Source: Paracoccus ravus
Lineage (GTDB): Bacteria; Pseudomonadota; Alphaproteobacteria; Rhodobacterales; Rhodobacteraceae
Length of the DNA: 64,000 bases
Assembly (NCBI RefSeq): GCF_004522175.1
Contig: NZ_SDEB01000020.1
Span: 1-64,000, forward strand
Direction of reading: 5' to 3'
Position numbers and translations under genes: made by a program. Of this stretch, positions 1 to 8,602 are shown piece after piece. The notes under the pieces were generated by a model that had not been told where the DNA came from, searched no databases, and saw only the letters and a list, made by a program, of their open reading frames with translations. Positions within the stretch are counted from its first letter, which is position 1. The number at the start of each line of letters is the position of its first letter.

Positions 1-69
1 CACATCCGCATTGCACTGATGAACCGCTTCAACGCCCTCGGCACTGCCGAGATTGATCGCGTGGCCTGA
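1..69 (+). CDS. 3' end of an unidentified upstream gene (partial)
   Basis: An open frame enters from the left edge and stops at TGA 67-69, giving 22 residues that end in EIDRVA. It is too short for identification. If the TTG start of the next gene is used, the two frames overlap by 17 bp, as is common in compact phage-type operons. Confidence 0.4.
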   Translation, partial: HIRIALMNRFNALGTAEIDRVA

Positions 70-2623
70 TCTCAAGGGGGAAAGGGGAAAGTCTGGCTCA
101 GACTGGGCTTCTGCAACAATGCCCATCGGAGACCGCGATAAGGTCCTGAATGGCGAAAAGGTAGAGGCCAGTTACTACACAGTAACGGATACGCTGGAAC
201 CGATTGAGTTTCAGGACCACCTGACTGGTCGCATCGGCCTCAGCATCGTCCTTAACTGCCTCGGCCCCAATGCCGAAGCAGGCGATTATAATCGCGACCA
301 CTGCAACCGTGCAGCCGTCGATATTGACCACTATACCGAAACGCCGGAAGAACGTAATAAACTGGCTGCGGATGTTGCCGCGACGCTGGAAGCCCTCGGC
401 ATTCCGGTGCTGATGACCATCAGCAAGTCTGGTGGCGTCCATGCCCATGTCTTCTTTGCCGAACTGACCCCGGCGTCGCTGGCGAACAACTTGATGAAAC
501 GTCTAAGGCAGCATATCGCCCAGGCACTTGGGCTTGCCGTGGACAAGATCGACGCTTTCCCGAAGCAGGAATTGGTCGATTACGACATGAACGCCAATCC
601 CCTCGGCAACAAGGGGAACGGCCTCAACCTCTGCTACAATGGCACCAACCGCCTCGGCTGGTCGCCTGACGGACCGCTGCCAGCGGACGTGTTCTTCCAG
701 CGCTGCAAAGCTGCGAGGCTGGACGCTCAGGCGGTGCAGAAGCTGGATCAGGCACTACCCCAGCTGACCCGCGACACCCGCCGCCCTACGGCGCAAGAGA
801 CAGCCGCTGACGCCAAGCTGAACCAGCCGGGAACCGCACTCTACGAAGGTCCACCGTGCTTGCAGAAGATCGTGGGTGCGGGCGTTCTCGAACACAACCG
901 CAACAATTTCCTCTACAGCTTGGGCGTGTTCTACAAGCGCGCTGGCATGGCCTCGGATGCTGCATCGCTGGACGAGATGCTGAAGGCGGACAATAACCGC
1001 CTTTGCCGCCCGTCGTTGTCAGACAAAGAGGTCAAGCCCATCGCCAAGTCGGTGTGGAAGACGGAGAATGCGTTCTACAAATGCAAGGAAGATCCGATCT
1101 GTGGCGTCTGCAACAAAGAGTTGTGCAAGACGCGCCAGTTCGGCATCGGGCAATCGGATATCCCCTACTATGACGATGTCGTGGAACTGATGGTCCAGCG
1201 CTTCCATGTGGTTGATCGCGGCGGTGAGCCAGTGGTCATGCATAGCAAGGTTCGCCCCAGCCGCTTCCACACCCGCCGCGAATGGGAGACGCAGACATTC
1301 ACGCAGTTCAAAAACCTGCTCATCAACGAAACTGTCTGGGTGATGCAGGGACAGAAGATGGTGGAGGCCCAATTGGCTGACACCTACCTCAAGGACCGCA
1401 ACCGCAAGACCTTTGCTGGAGTCGTCCTCGACCCCGAGAACGAATGGCCCGACCACCTGAACCTCTGGCAAGGCTTCGCTGTGGAACCAAATCCCGGTGA
1501 CTGGTCCCTGTTTGAAGACCACGTCCGCGAAGTGATCTGCGCCGGAGACCAAGAGCTGTTTGACTATGTGCTTGGCTGGATGGCCTGGAAGATCCAGAAC
1601 CCGTGCAGCGTCCCCGGCGTTGCGCTGGTGCTGCGCGGTGGGCGCGGCGTCGGCAAGAACACCTTCTTCGAGAACTATGGGAAGCTGTTCGGCCAGCACT
1701 TCTACATGACGGCGCATGGCGATCAGGTCATGGGGCGCTTCAACGACCACCTCATGGACTGTTGCCTGCTGGGGGCTGACGAAGCGTTCTGGGCCGGGGA
1801 CAAGCGCCATGAGGGCGTCCTCAAAGCCATGATCACCGGCGAGCAGCTTGGGTTCGAGGGCAAGGGCCGCAAAGCCATACAAGCCGACAACCACCTCGGG
1901 GTGATCGTGTCTTCGAACAATGACTATGTGGTCCCGGCTGGCCTCGATGAACGTCGCTTCTGCGTCATGGATGTCAGCGAAAAGCACAAGCAGGACGATG
2001 CCTACTTCAAGCCGCTGCGCGAGCAGATGAACGCCGGAGGCCGCGAGGCTATGCTGCACGACCTGAAGGCGATGGACCTCAGCGCGTTCAATATCCGCAA
2101 AGTGCCACAGACCAAGGCACTGGCGGACCAGAAGCTGGAAGCCGCACCGACGTTCCTGAAATGGCTGGTTGACGTGCTGACCCTTGGCGAGATCGAGTGG
2201 CCGTATAAGAGCAGCGCAGGAACGCGAACTGAATCATGGACTCGCGGCGCGACGTTTGAGATCAACAAGCCCCACTTCTTTGCTGCATACCGCGAGTGGT
2301 GCAAGCACAATACCCGTAAAGGTGGAACGGAGACAGGGCAGAAACTTGGCAAAGACGTTGGAAAATACCTGTTCCCGAAGAAGACCGTGAAGCAGAAGCG
2401 CAAAGGCCAGTCTGGCGATTATATCTACTGCCTGCCACCACTGGAAGAAGCCCGTAAGTTGATCGAGGCGGCGATTGGGGGCAGCATTGACTGGGGGGAT
2501 ACCGACGCCGAGGTGATCCCTTTTGAACGCGGGGCAGAGGCGCAAAAGGAAACCCACGATCCAATACTGGACGACATGTTCAGCGATGATGTCACGGACC
2601 AGATCAGCAAAGCACGTCATTAA
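53..2623 (+). CDS. Primase-helicase with AEP-like primase and DUF5906/SF3-like ATPase domains
   Basis: This is probably the replication initiator of the element, combining primer synthesis with DNA unwinding. The N-terminal quarter resembles archaeo-eukaryotic-type primase domains of phages and conflict systems. It has a DxD pair in AVDIDHY near residue 90, a KSGGVHAH motif near 125 and an FPKQ motif near 166. The C-terminal half has a Walker A GGRGVGKNT at about 529-537 and an acidic Walker B-like GADEAFW about 45 residues later, as in DUF5906 helicases of prophages. The start is uncertain: TTG at 53 overlaps the preceding gene, ATG at 119 is the first ATG, and neither has a clear ribosome binding site. 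The iteron dyad begins about 100 bp past its stop, which supports a replication role. Confidence 0.8.
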   Translation: MIAWPDLKGERGKSGSDWASATMPIGDRDKVLNGEKVEASYYTVTDTLEPIEFQDHLTGRIGLSIVLNCLGPNAEAGDYNRDHCNRAAVDIDHYTETPEERNKLAADVAATLEALGIPVLMTISKSGGVHAHVFFAELTPASLANNLMKRLRQHIAQALGLAVDKIDAFPKQELVDYDMNANPLGNKGNGLNLCYNGTNRLGWSPDGPLPADVFFQRCKAARLDAQAVQKLDQALPQLTRDTRRPTAQETAADAKLNQPGTALYEGPPCLQKIVGAGVLEHNRNNFLYSLGVFYKRAGMASDAASLDEMLKADNNRLCRPSLSDKEVKPIAKSVWKTENAFYKCKEDPICGVCNKELCKTRQFGIGQSDIPYYDDVVELMVQRFHVVDRGGEPVVMHSKVRPSRFHTRREWETQTFTQFKNLLINETVWVMQGQKMVEAQLADTYLKDRNRKTFAGVVLDPENEWPDHLNLWQGFAVEPNPGDWSLFEDHVREVICAGDQELFDYVLGWMAWKIQNPCSVPGVALVLRGGRGVGKNTFFENYGKLFGQHFYMTAHGDQVMGRFNDHLMDCCLLGADEAFWAGDKRHEGVLKAMITGEQLGFEGKGRKAIQADNHLGVIVSSNNDYVVPAGLDERRFCVMDVSEKHKQDDAYFKPLREQMNAGGREAMLHDLKAMDLSAFNIRKVPQTKALADQKLEAAPTFLKWLVDVLTLGEIEWPYKSSAGTRTESWTRGATFEINKPHFFAAYREWCKHNTRKGGTETGQKLGKDVGKYLFPKKTVKQKRKGQSGDYIYCLPPLEEARKLIEAAIGGSIDWGDTDAEVIPFERGAEAQKETHDPILDDMFSDDVTDQISKARH

Positions 2624-2720
2624 TAAAAGCGCTTGCAAGGTAGAATGACGTTGCTAAACATAGAAGATGTGCGCCACACCCTATGCGGGTAGTTGGCGCA
2701 CATTGCATTAGCGGAAAGCA

Positions 2721-3036
2721 AATAGCCCATGTGCTAAAAAATAGCCCATGTAGTAAAATCACTAGGGCGCGCTTTTTGCTAGTGATATCAAGGGTGGCGC
2801 TCATGTTGCCCTAGTTGCCCATGTTAAATCAAGTTTGTGACGCGATCAGCGTTTTTTGCTGCGCGGTCGGCTTGACTGACGTGACGCTGTGTTTTGATGC
2901 AGAGACAAATAACTACTATAGCAACTATAGCAACATGAGCGCCATGCTTGAAAACAAAGGAAAAAAGCGCGCCCATGTGGGAAAATCACATGGGCTATTC
3001 AAAGCATCACATGGGCTATTTTTGTGCTACATGGGC
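2721..3036. repeat. Origin-like dyad: two ~90-bp inverted arms with seven GCCCATGT iterons
   Basis: The left arm (2721-2809) and right arm (2930-3020) are imperfect inverted copies around a 120-bp centre. Matched blocks are AATAGCCCATGT (twice per arm), GGGCGCGCTTTTT, and a 22-bp block at 2788-2809 against 2930-2951 with two mismatches. The octamer GCCCATGT or its complement occurs exactly seven times: 2725, 2744, 2817, 2971, 2988, 3009 and 3029. A smaller 8-bp hairpin ATCACTAG/CTAGTGAT sits at 2758-2786. The flanking genes converge on this region, so it is not an ordinary promoter. The arrangement resembles initiator-binding iterons such as the ori/crr of P4-like satellites. A replication origin for the adjacent primase-helicase is the best reading, by inference. 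Confidence 0.7.
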
Positions 3037-3073
3037 GCGCATTGTCGTCGATTGGCGATGGCAGTTATTGCCC

Positions 3074-3871
3074 TTACATCCCTGAGAGGATCGCCTTGAC
3101 CCGACGAATATCAACATGGAGTGGTTCTATGAAGATTGTTCGGGGTTCTGCATCAGGGACTTTCCGGTATTCGATAGTCTGACCGTTCCATTTGATCACC
3201 CACCCATTCCTTGCATGAGTTTCCTTTAGGAACTCGCCTATCGCAGGGTAAGAGATTAAGCGTCGGCGCTCAGGTAACATCTCCACCCCGGACTTGATCA
3301 GAGAAATAGCTTTCGCCTTTTTCTGCATCAACGCCGGAACATCCTTTTCCGAGAAGTTGTCGTTTGTGACAGCTTTTAGAACGGATTTGAGACCGCCGGC
3401 ACCATGCGAGATCATAGCATCGGGGACATACCCAGAGCCACCAAAGACATCATGGAGTTTTTGCAAGGTTTTCCGAATTGTGGCCTCGGCATGAAGTGGC
3501 CCATCTTCTAAAGCCTCCATCACCGCGGGCAATCCAGCAGTCAGCCGATCCGCAGCCTCTTTCCTTTTTAAACCGGAGGCTGCGAGGTTTCGGCGCCGGT
3601 CAATCGCACCTACCGTTTCTTTCCCTGCTATCTTGATCGCGCAGCAGTTACCGCAGAGGGCCAGTGCGCCGTCAGGTAGGACAGCGAAATACCCTCGGCG
3701 GTGAGCCTGACGTTGAGTGCAGAAGCTGCAACGGACTTCGTTATCCGCATAGTATCCCGTCGGCAGCAGATCGACCGGGCGAACGCCTGCTTCTACTTCT
3801 TGGACTACACCCGGTTGACCGAGTGGATTCCGAATGAGGAAACTATCTGCGACGTTAAAGGCCTTACCCAT
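3074..3871 (-). CDS. Hypothetical protein with a four-cysteine zinc-finger-like motif
   Basis: This 265-residue protein is not recognised. Cysteines at 48, 51, 73 and 76 (with a further one at 77) form a CxxC-x21-CxxC pattern typical of a treble-clef or zinc-ribbon metal site. The rest is soluble and mixed helical, with a basic segment near residues 90-105. It converges with the primase gene across the iteron dyad. A DNA-binding accessory replication or regulatory role is possible but cannot be shown from the sequence. Confidence 0.55.
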   Translation of the reverse strand: MGKAFNVADSFLIRNPLGQPGVVQEVEAGVRPVDLLPTGYYADNEVRCSFCTQRQAHRRGYFAVLPDGALALCGNCCAIKIAGKETVGAIDRRRNLAASGLKRKEAADRLTAGLPAVMEALEDGPLHAEATIRKTLQKLHDVFGGSGYVPDAMISHGAGGLKSVLKAVTNDNFSEKDVPALMQKKAKAISLIKSGVEMLPERRRLISYPAIGEFLKETHARNGWVIKWNGQTIEYRKVPDAEPRTIFIEPLHVDIRRVKAILSGM

Positions 3872-4546
3872 TCATCTCTCCAATTTCCCAAGATGGTTAT
3901 GCCCTCCCGTCATCATCGTATCCGCTTTGTTCTCTTGTGGCAACGGTGGAGATTTTCTCAATATATTGGTCAAGCGTAAATACCGCGTCTGCGCAACTGA
4001 CGCTGCACCTGCTGTGGGCTAGCCCTGATGCCTCAGGCTCATCGTCAAGCTGTTGCGGATGTGGGCCAGGTGGTGTGGTGGCGGTGCGGCTGGTTGGCTG
4101 GCGGGTGCATCCGTTCGGGTGCTGCGATGTCAGCTGAGGACGAAGCCGTCAGCCTATAGGTCGTTGCAACAATGCGGCTGTGGCTGCGCTGTGACGTCTT
4201 TGGCGTAGAAGGCTGCTGGCGTCTGCCGCAGGGGTGGTATGGGGCTGCATGGTCGCTGCCTTGTGCGGTCCACAGCGCGGCCCTGTGGTGGCATCCACGG
4301 ATGGTCCTTGGATGGATCGGCGATGAGCCCGTGGGGGGGCCATCCGGCGGGGGGGCGGTGGAGAAGAACGCAGCTCGGGTGGGCCAGCGCGCCGGGTCGC
4401 GGAATCTTTTAACGAACTAATATATTAGCGGCCCTTCAAGATCGTCCGGGACACGGTCTAGACCTTCACCTGCGCATGATTGCGCATATCCCGTTGACAT
4501 GGTGAGCACAACACCAGCATGGACAATCAAAAACCGGAGACCAACC
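3872..4546. other. 675-bp non-coding stretch, G-rich on the plus strand
   Basis: No convincing gene is seen here; the open frames are arginine- and tryptophan-rich and lack ribosome binding sites. From about 3990 to 4400 the plus strand is strongly G/T-biased with GCTG- and GGTG-type runs, and has two seven-G runs at 4333-4339 and 4349-4355. The last 130 bp change character and hold the AT-rich palindrome at 4417-4428, a direct repeat of TGCGCAT (4471 and 4481) and a TTGACA hexamer at 4494 upstream of tusA. Confidence 0.5.
4417..4428. promoter_or_regulatory. 12-bp perfect palindrome CTAATATATTAG upstream of tusA
   Basis: This perfect AT-rich dyad stands in otherwise GC-rich sequence, 119 bp before the tusA start. 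It has the look of an operator for a dimeric repressor. ArsR-type sulfur- or metal-sensing repressors use AT-rich dyads, but no regulator gene lies nearby, so the assignment is only a suggestion. Confidence 0.35.
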
Positions 4547-4771
4547 ATGACATACGACCAACACCTAGACGTTCGCGGAACGCTTTGCCCGATTCCGGTC
4601 ATCAAAGCAAAAAAAGCTCTCAAGAGCATGGCTGCCGGTCAACTTCTGTTGATCGAAACTACCGATCCAGTCGCGCAAATAGATATTCCGCACATGTGCC
4701 AACAGCTTGGCGTTGTGCTAGAAAGTGCCTCCGAGGTTGCCGGAGGCCACGCCTTCGTAGTGCGGAAATAA
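4547..4771 (+). CDS. tusA: TusA-family sulfur carrier protein
   Basis: TusA proteins accept persulfide sulfur from a cysteine desulfurase and pass it on, for example in tRNA thiolation. This 74-residue protein has the family length and fold, with the hallmark CPIPV motif and its acceptor cysteine at residue 14 following the DxRGxxCPxP pattern. The start ATG at 4547 is chosen because GGAGA (4536-4540) lies six bases upstream; an in-frame GTG at 4499 is less likely. The gene runs toward the dnd operon and stops 4 bp before the dndEi stop codon. That position next to a DNA phosphorothioation operon lacking its own cysteine desulfurase suggests a sulfur-relay role for DndC, which is an inference. 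Confidence 0.9.
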   Translation: MTYDQHLDVRGTLCPIPVIKAKKALKSMAAGQLLLIETTDPVAQIDIPHMCQQLGVVLESASEVAGGHAFVVRK

Positions 4772-4775
4772 TCGT

Positions 4776-6320
4776 TTAGGTGGGCGACCAAGATTGGGCT
4801 TTTCGCGCCGCTTGGTCGCCGCGACGTTTTACATAGGCCTGACCGGTCGAGAGCGTTGCCAAATTTGCACCTCGACCCAGAACTCGTGTTGCCGCCTTCG
4901 ACGGCGCATTAGTTGAGAATGCAGCAACCAAGCCCATCTCGCTCAAGAAATCATCATCTTCACCTGAAAAATCATCAGGGCTCTGGGATATGAGCATGAC
5001 AGCCCCGCCCTTTGAACGGCTCATACGGACCAAGTTCGACAGAGACGGAAGTCGAGAGCCAAGAACTCGATGAGCCTCATCGATCATTGCAATGATCCGC
5101 ATTCCACGACTGCCATCCTCAGCAACTGCGGTGTCAGGCAAACTGTTTAAATATTGGTCTAGGGCATCAAGTACGAGATTGACAACAATAGACCGGCTTT
5201 CCTCAACCACATGAGGCGGGAGCTTGATAATCCAAGACCGACTGAAGAACTCATCCGGCGTCAATTCTGGAGTGAACAACGGGAAGCGGCATATTTCGCG
5301 TGCGGCCGCGATTGCTCCATCCTCCTTCATCTCACGCTCGGCATAGATGCTGATCAGTTCTCTTTGAAAATCGTCCAACTGACAGGGCGTCTGCGAACGC
5401 AATGCCCTAGATGCTGCTTCATAGACTGCGTCACGTTGCTTGTCGCCGAGCCTCGCCCCCTTAAGGCGAGAAAATGATTCGCGAAACCGTGAAGCAGCTT
5501 GCGAAAGATCAATGTCGTCCCGCGACCGCAAAGCCAGCACATTGAGCGGGACAGGCATCCTGGGAGGCTCGATAACAGTCGCGTCATATAGCTGCTCCAG
5601 ATGATACCCACCGCCAGATTCGTCGGTCGCTAGATCTCCCTTAAAATCAAACGCAATTATAGGTATCGGCGCCGCCTTTCGCACCGCCCGAAGAATGGAT
5701 ACGGCTGTCCTCGTTTTGCCGGACCCGACACCTCCCATTACTGCGCTATGCGGCGAGCATCCCGGGCCATTCAGGACCCATTCTATGGCAGCACCGGAGT
5801 TTGCATCTGTCGAAATCTCGCCAACAGGGACAGATATTAACTCATTGCTAGAAAACGGGTCGACATTCTGAGTTCGTTCACGGTGCTTCATCCGCCCAGC
5901 CAATGGCAATTCAGCATGCTCAACGAGTTTACGAACAAAGCGTGAGATGTCCTCGCCACTCTGCCGCCAGTCTGCATCAAGCAAATTGATCCCACGACGC
6001 CAATGCGCTGCAACTGCGCCCACAAGCCCACGAACGTCGTATTCCTGATCTGGACCATGTTGAACAATCAAGGAAACCCAGGTCATCAGATCCGCGCCGG
6101 TTCCAAAAAATGTGTCACCTTTTATGGTTTTCCCCCAATCGGAATCCGACGAAATCGACTCCGGGCGTGATGGAACTCCAAGAGATCGAGATAGCGCAAG
6201 ACGCGCAGGCAAGTAGCGTTTTCGCATACCGAGCCGCTTCATGAACTCGCTGTTCAATTCGTCGGAGGCTTCGTCAGTGCGGAAATTTGCCCCTGCAATG
6301 TCAACGATAGAAATAGTCAT
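4776..6320 (-). CDS. dndEi: DndE-HerA-type ATPase fusion (DndEi) of DNA phosphorothioation system
   Basis: The first ~136 residues match the small DNA-binding protein DndE: a helical segment from about residue 20, then the GTGADLMTWVSL stretch and the hallmark HWRRGINLL at 106-114. The remainder is a HerA/VirB4-like ATPase with Walker A GGVGSGKT at 196-203, Walker B IIAMIDEAH at 409-417 and a downstream SQSPDDF sensor-like segment. Fusions of DndE to a helicase-type ATPase are known in a branch of phosphorothioation systems. The start ATG overlaps the dndD stop by 4 bp (ATGA), so the two are translationally coupled. It is the last gene of the operon. At 514 residues it appears intact. No DptFGH or Pbe restriction genes lie in the window, so the ATPase may be a modification partner rather than a nuclease component. 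Confidence 0.85.
   Translation of the reverse strand: MTISIVDIAGANFRTDEASDELNSEFMKRLGMRKRYLPARLALSRSLGVPSRPESISSDSDWGKTIKGDTFFGTGADLMTWVSLIVQHGPDQEYDVRGLVGAVAAHWRRGINLLDADWRQSGEDISRFVRKLVEHAELPLAGRMKHRERTQNVDPFSSNELISVPVGEISTDANSGAAIEWVLNGPGCSPHSAVMGGVGSGKTRTAVSILRAVRKAAPIPIIAFDFKGDLATDESGGGYHLEQLYDATVIEPPRMPVPLNVLALRSRDDIDLSQAASRFRESFSRLKGARLGDKQRDAVYEAASRALRSQTPCQLDDFQRELISIYAEREMKEDGAIAAAREICRFPLFTPELTPDEFFSRSWIIKLPPHVVEESRSIVVNLVLDALDQYLNSLPDTAVAEDGSRGMRIIAMIDEAHRVLGSRLPSLSNLVRMSRSKGGAVMLISQSPDDFSGEDDDFLSEMGLVAAFSTNAPSKAATRVLGRGANLATLSTGQAYVKRRGDQAARKAQSWSPT
4783..4820. terminator. Inverted repeat at the tusA/dndEi junction, possible terminator
   Basis: GGCGACCAAG at 4783-4792 is exactly complementary to CTTGGTCGCC at 4811-4820, with an 18-base loop. 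It lies just past the tusA stop and inside the last codons of dndEi. It could stop tusA transcription before it runs antisense through the dnd operon. A short T-run follows only after a gap (GTTTT, from 4826), so this is not a textbook intrinsic terminator. Confidence 0.35.
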
Positions 6321-8395
6321 TGACGGGCTCCATCCTCAAAATAACCCTCGGAAACGGACGACACTCCAATATCACCCATTCGCTCAAAGCTCACCAGATA
6401 CTTCTTCTGGATATGTGGCTCTATAGCGTCCAGGTACTCACCCACGACCTCAGTGTTTGTCGTAAGCAAGATAACTTGATGCCCGCGTTGCACCAAATGG
6501 CGCAGAACGCCATTACGATGTTCGGTATCTAGACGGCCAAGGGGCGTGTCGATAACCATCGGGAAAGATCTTTGGGAAACCGATGCCACCGCAGAAATCA
6601 ATGCTTGCGTGAAAATTTGTTTTTCCCCAGCAGATAGATCGAAGTTTCTCAAATCTACCCCTTGTGAATTAAGCAGTTTAACTTCGCACTCTTCTGTAAT
6701 TTCGATGCGATCAACGAGGTCCTTTTTATGAGCCATCGAGTGATGAGCATCCGTCATCGCTTTCGCTACGGCGTTGATCTGACTTGGAACAGCTTGCGCA
6801 ACTATTGTGTCGACCATACTTGCAACTTTCAGAGCACGGCTCGCGCGACGGAGTGAGGGCTTCGCCTGATCCCACTGGCCGGAGAGCTTCGACAACTCTG
6901 CATTTCTCTTGGCGATGTCGGCATCGTACACCACTATTTCACGCCGGAAAGCGCCAAGCTCCTGATCAACCTCGCTCAAACGAGCATTGATTGCATTAAG
7001 CTCATTCTTCTTTTTGTCGATGTGAGGAGTGATTGTCTCGGTACGCAAAATTTCCTGCTGCAACTTGTACTGCGCATCCTCGTCAGCAGAAATTTGATCA
7101 AGCAATTCAACGACGGTTGGTGCTCCAAGTTCGTCCAGAGCATCAATCTTTTCGATAACCTTCACACGGTCAATTTCATTCAAATAGGAATGAAGAATTT
7201 TTTGAGAAACGCCTTCCGGCGGTGGGCTCCAGAGGGTTTCCCAGGCTTCTCGCGCAATCGAAACGACGGAATCTTTCTGAATGCTATCAAGGTGAGGTTG
7301 GACGCGCTCCAATGACGTGCGAACGCTTGCAACATAGCGCTCAAGGTTCGCGTCGCCTTGCTGGCGGCCTGCCACCCATTTTTGCCGAATAATTTCCCCT
7401 TGGAGGCTCTTTTTAAGCTGTTCACGCAATCCTCGCCCGCAAAGCGCAGGTGCAATATCTTGAGCTAATAGCGACTCCAAATGGGATTTCCCATCCTCAA
7501 CGCTTCTCTGTAAGCGATTTAGTTTCTCGTACTGTTCCTGAAACTGCGCTTGCGATCCAGCGCCAAAGCTTGCGAGCTCCCGCGTGAGCTTTTCACGCTG
7601 CTCCTTGAGATTAATATGCTCTGGCTCAAGTTCAGCAATTCTTTCGCTCCGCTTCCCCCGCTGGAAATTTAGGTTATCGAGGTCAAGTTCAATTCTTTCT
7701 ATGGTATTATCGCTAACGTTATTCACCTCGCCTTTGCGGACGCGAGCGTAAGCACGCAAGTCCTGCGCAAGCTCCCGCAACACCGGAATTCCCAGCAGCC
7801 CTTCAATGCCAGAGCGGACTTGCGCAGCCATTTCACGCTCAGCAAAAGCACTAACCTGTTCACCGTCGAACAAGAAAAAGGCCGCTAGATAATAAGGCAA
7901 GAAGCGCTTAGCTATGTAGTCTCGATACCACTCTAAATCATCTCCATCGTCTGCTGAACGTGGACCGACAACCTTCTTAGTTGAGCCTTCGAGTATCCGG
8001 ACCTCTTCATCCGACGGCTTGAATTGACCACGTTCGCTAAAGTACCATACGCGCTGAATTTCAATCTCTTCATCGTCATCAACAAACGTCAACTTAACCG
8101 AACATGAACTTCGGCCAGCGTCGATTGCGCCTCGATGGAGAGCTTTTTCAAGAAATGACCTATAAGAGGTTGCCAGCCTCTGCTTGTCGTCACTTGAAAA
8201 CGGAGAACGGGCCACGAGAGGTAATCCACTCTGCCCAAAAAGGCCAAGCACGATAGCCTCAAAAAGAGACGTTTTACCGTACCCATTCTGTGCGCCAATC
8301 AGAATGATATTCTTGGCACTAGTGGGAGCGGGGAATTCGAATGATGCGACTGCGTAGGCCTTCCAGTCACGAAGTACAATGCTCTTTAGGTACAT
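6317..8395 (-). CDS. dndD: DNA sulfur modification protein DndD (SMC/Rad50-like ATPase)
   Basis: DndD is an SMC-like ATPase needed for sulfur insertion into the DNA backbone, probably handling DNA structure or nicking. This 692-residue protein has the expected layout. Walker A GAQNGYGKTS lies at 34-43, followed by two long coiled-coil arms through the middle (heptad-rich stretches between about 220 and 520), the ABC signature LSAGEKQ at 587-593, and Walker B ending in MVIDTPLGRLD at about 613-623. The start ATG follows the small protein gene by six bases, with GGAGAT about nine bases upstream. Its stop overlaps the start of dndEi. The AT-richer composition and codon use differ from the host genes to the right, which supports acquisition with the element. 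Confidence 0.93.
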   Translation of the reverse strand: MYLKSIVLRDWKAYAVASFEFPAPTSAKNIILIGAQNGYGKTSLFEAIVLGLFGQSGLPLVARSPFSSDDKQRLATSYRSFLEKALHRGAIDAGRSSCSVKLTFVDDDEEIEIQRVWYFSERGQFKPSDEEVRILEGSTKKVVGPRSADDGDDLEWYRDYIAKRFLPYYLAAFFLFDGEQVSAFAEREMAAQVRSGIEGLLGIPVLRELAQDLRAYARVRKGEVNNVSDNTIERIELDLDNLNFQRGKRSERIAELEPEHINLKEQREKLTRELASFGAGSQAQFQEQYEKLNRLQRSVEDGKSHLESLLAQDIAPALCGRGLREQLKKSLQGEIIRQKWVAGRQQGDANLERYVASVRTSLERVQPHLDSIQKDSVVSIAREAWETLWSPPPEGVSQKILHSYLNEIDRVKVIEKIDALDELGAPTVVELLDQISADEDAQYKLQQEILRTETITPHIDKKKNELNAINARLSEVDQELGAFRREIVVYDADIAKRNAELSKLSGQWDQAKPSLRRASRALKVASMVDTIVAQAVPSQINAVAKAMTDAHHSMAHKKDLVDRIEITEECEVKLLNSQGVDLRNFDLSAGEKQIFTQALISAVASVSQRSFPMVIDTPLGRLDTEHRNGVLRHLVQRGHQVILLTTNTEVVGEYLDAIEPHIQKKYLVSFERMGDIGVSSVSEGYFEDGARQ

Positions 8396-8401
8396 AAAGG
8401 A

Positions 8402-8602
8402 TCAATCTCCGATCTCAATTCGATCAAGAATGTCATCGAAAGAATCCCAAAGACCTTTCTTCCTCTGCTTGCCGGTCTGATCGACTTCGGCTTGCACAAG
8501 CTCGACAAACTCTTGATAGTAGATTTTGTTCGCTATGCACTCTTCACGAACAAGAGATCTTCCTTCTGAGTTGTCAAACAATACGACGACATTCTGGGTC
8601 AT
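8402..8602 (-). CDS. Small DNA-modification-system-associated protein between dndC and dndD
   Basis: This 66-residue acidic/helical protein overlaps the end of dndC by 4 bp (ATGA) and precedes dndD by six bases, so it is clearly part of the operon. Small proteins at this position are seen in other dnd operons, but their biochemical role is not established. No catalytic motif is visible. It is probably a subunit or chaperone of the DndC-DndD complex, by position only. Confidence 0.8.
   Translation of the reverse strand: MTQNVVVLFDNSEGRSLVREECIANKIYYQEFVELVQAEVDQTGKQRKKGLWDSFDDILDRIEIGD

Noticed and set aside
2721-3036. CRISPR array as an explanation for the repeats
   Set aside because: The repeats are 8-12 bp, occur in both orientations and are irregularly spaced; no cas genes are near.
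2815-3099. A 94-codon plus-strand frame through the iteron dyad
   Set aside because: It spans the inverted repeats, its translation repeats the iteron sequence, and it lacks a ribosome binding site; a cis element explains the region better.
4172-4420. Plus-strand open frame in the G-rich stretch before tusA
   Set aside because: Tryptophan- and glycine-rich translation from G-runs, no ribosome site and no similarity to known proteins.
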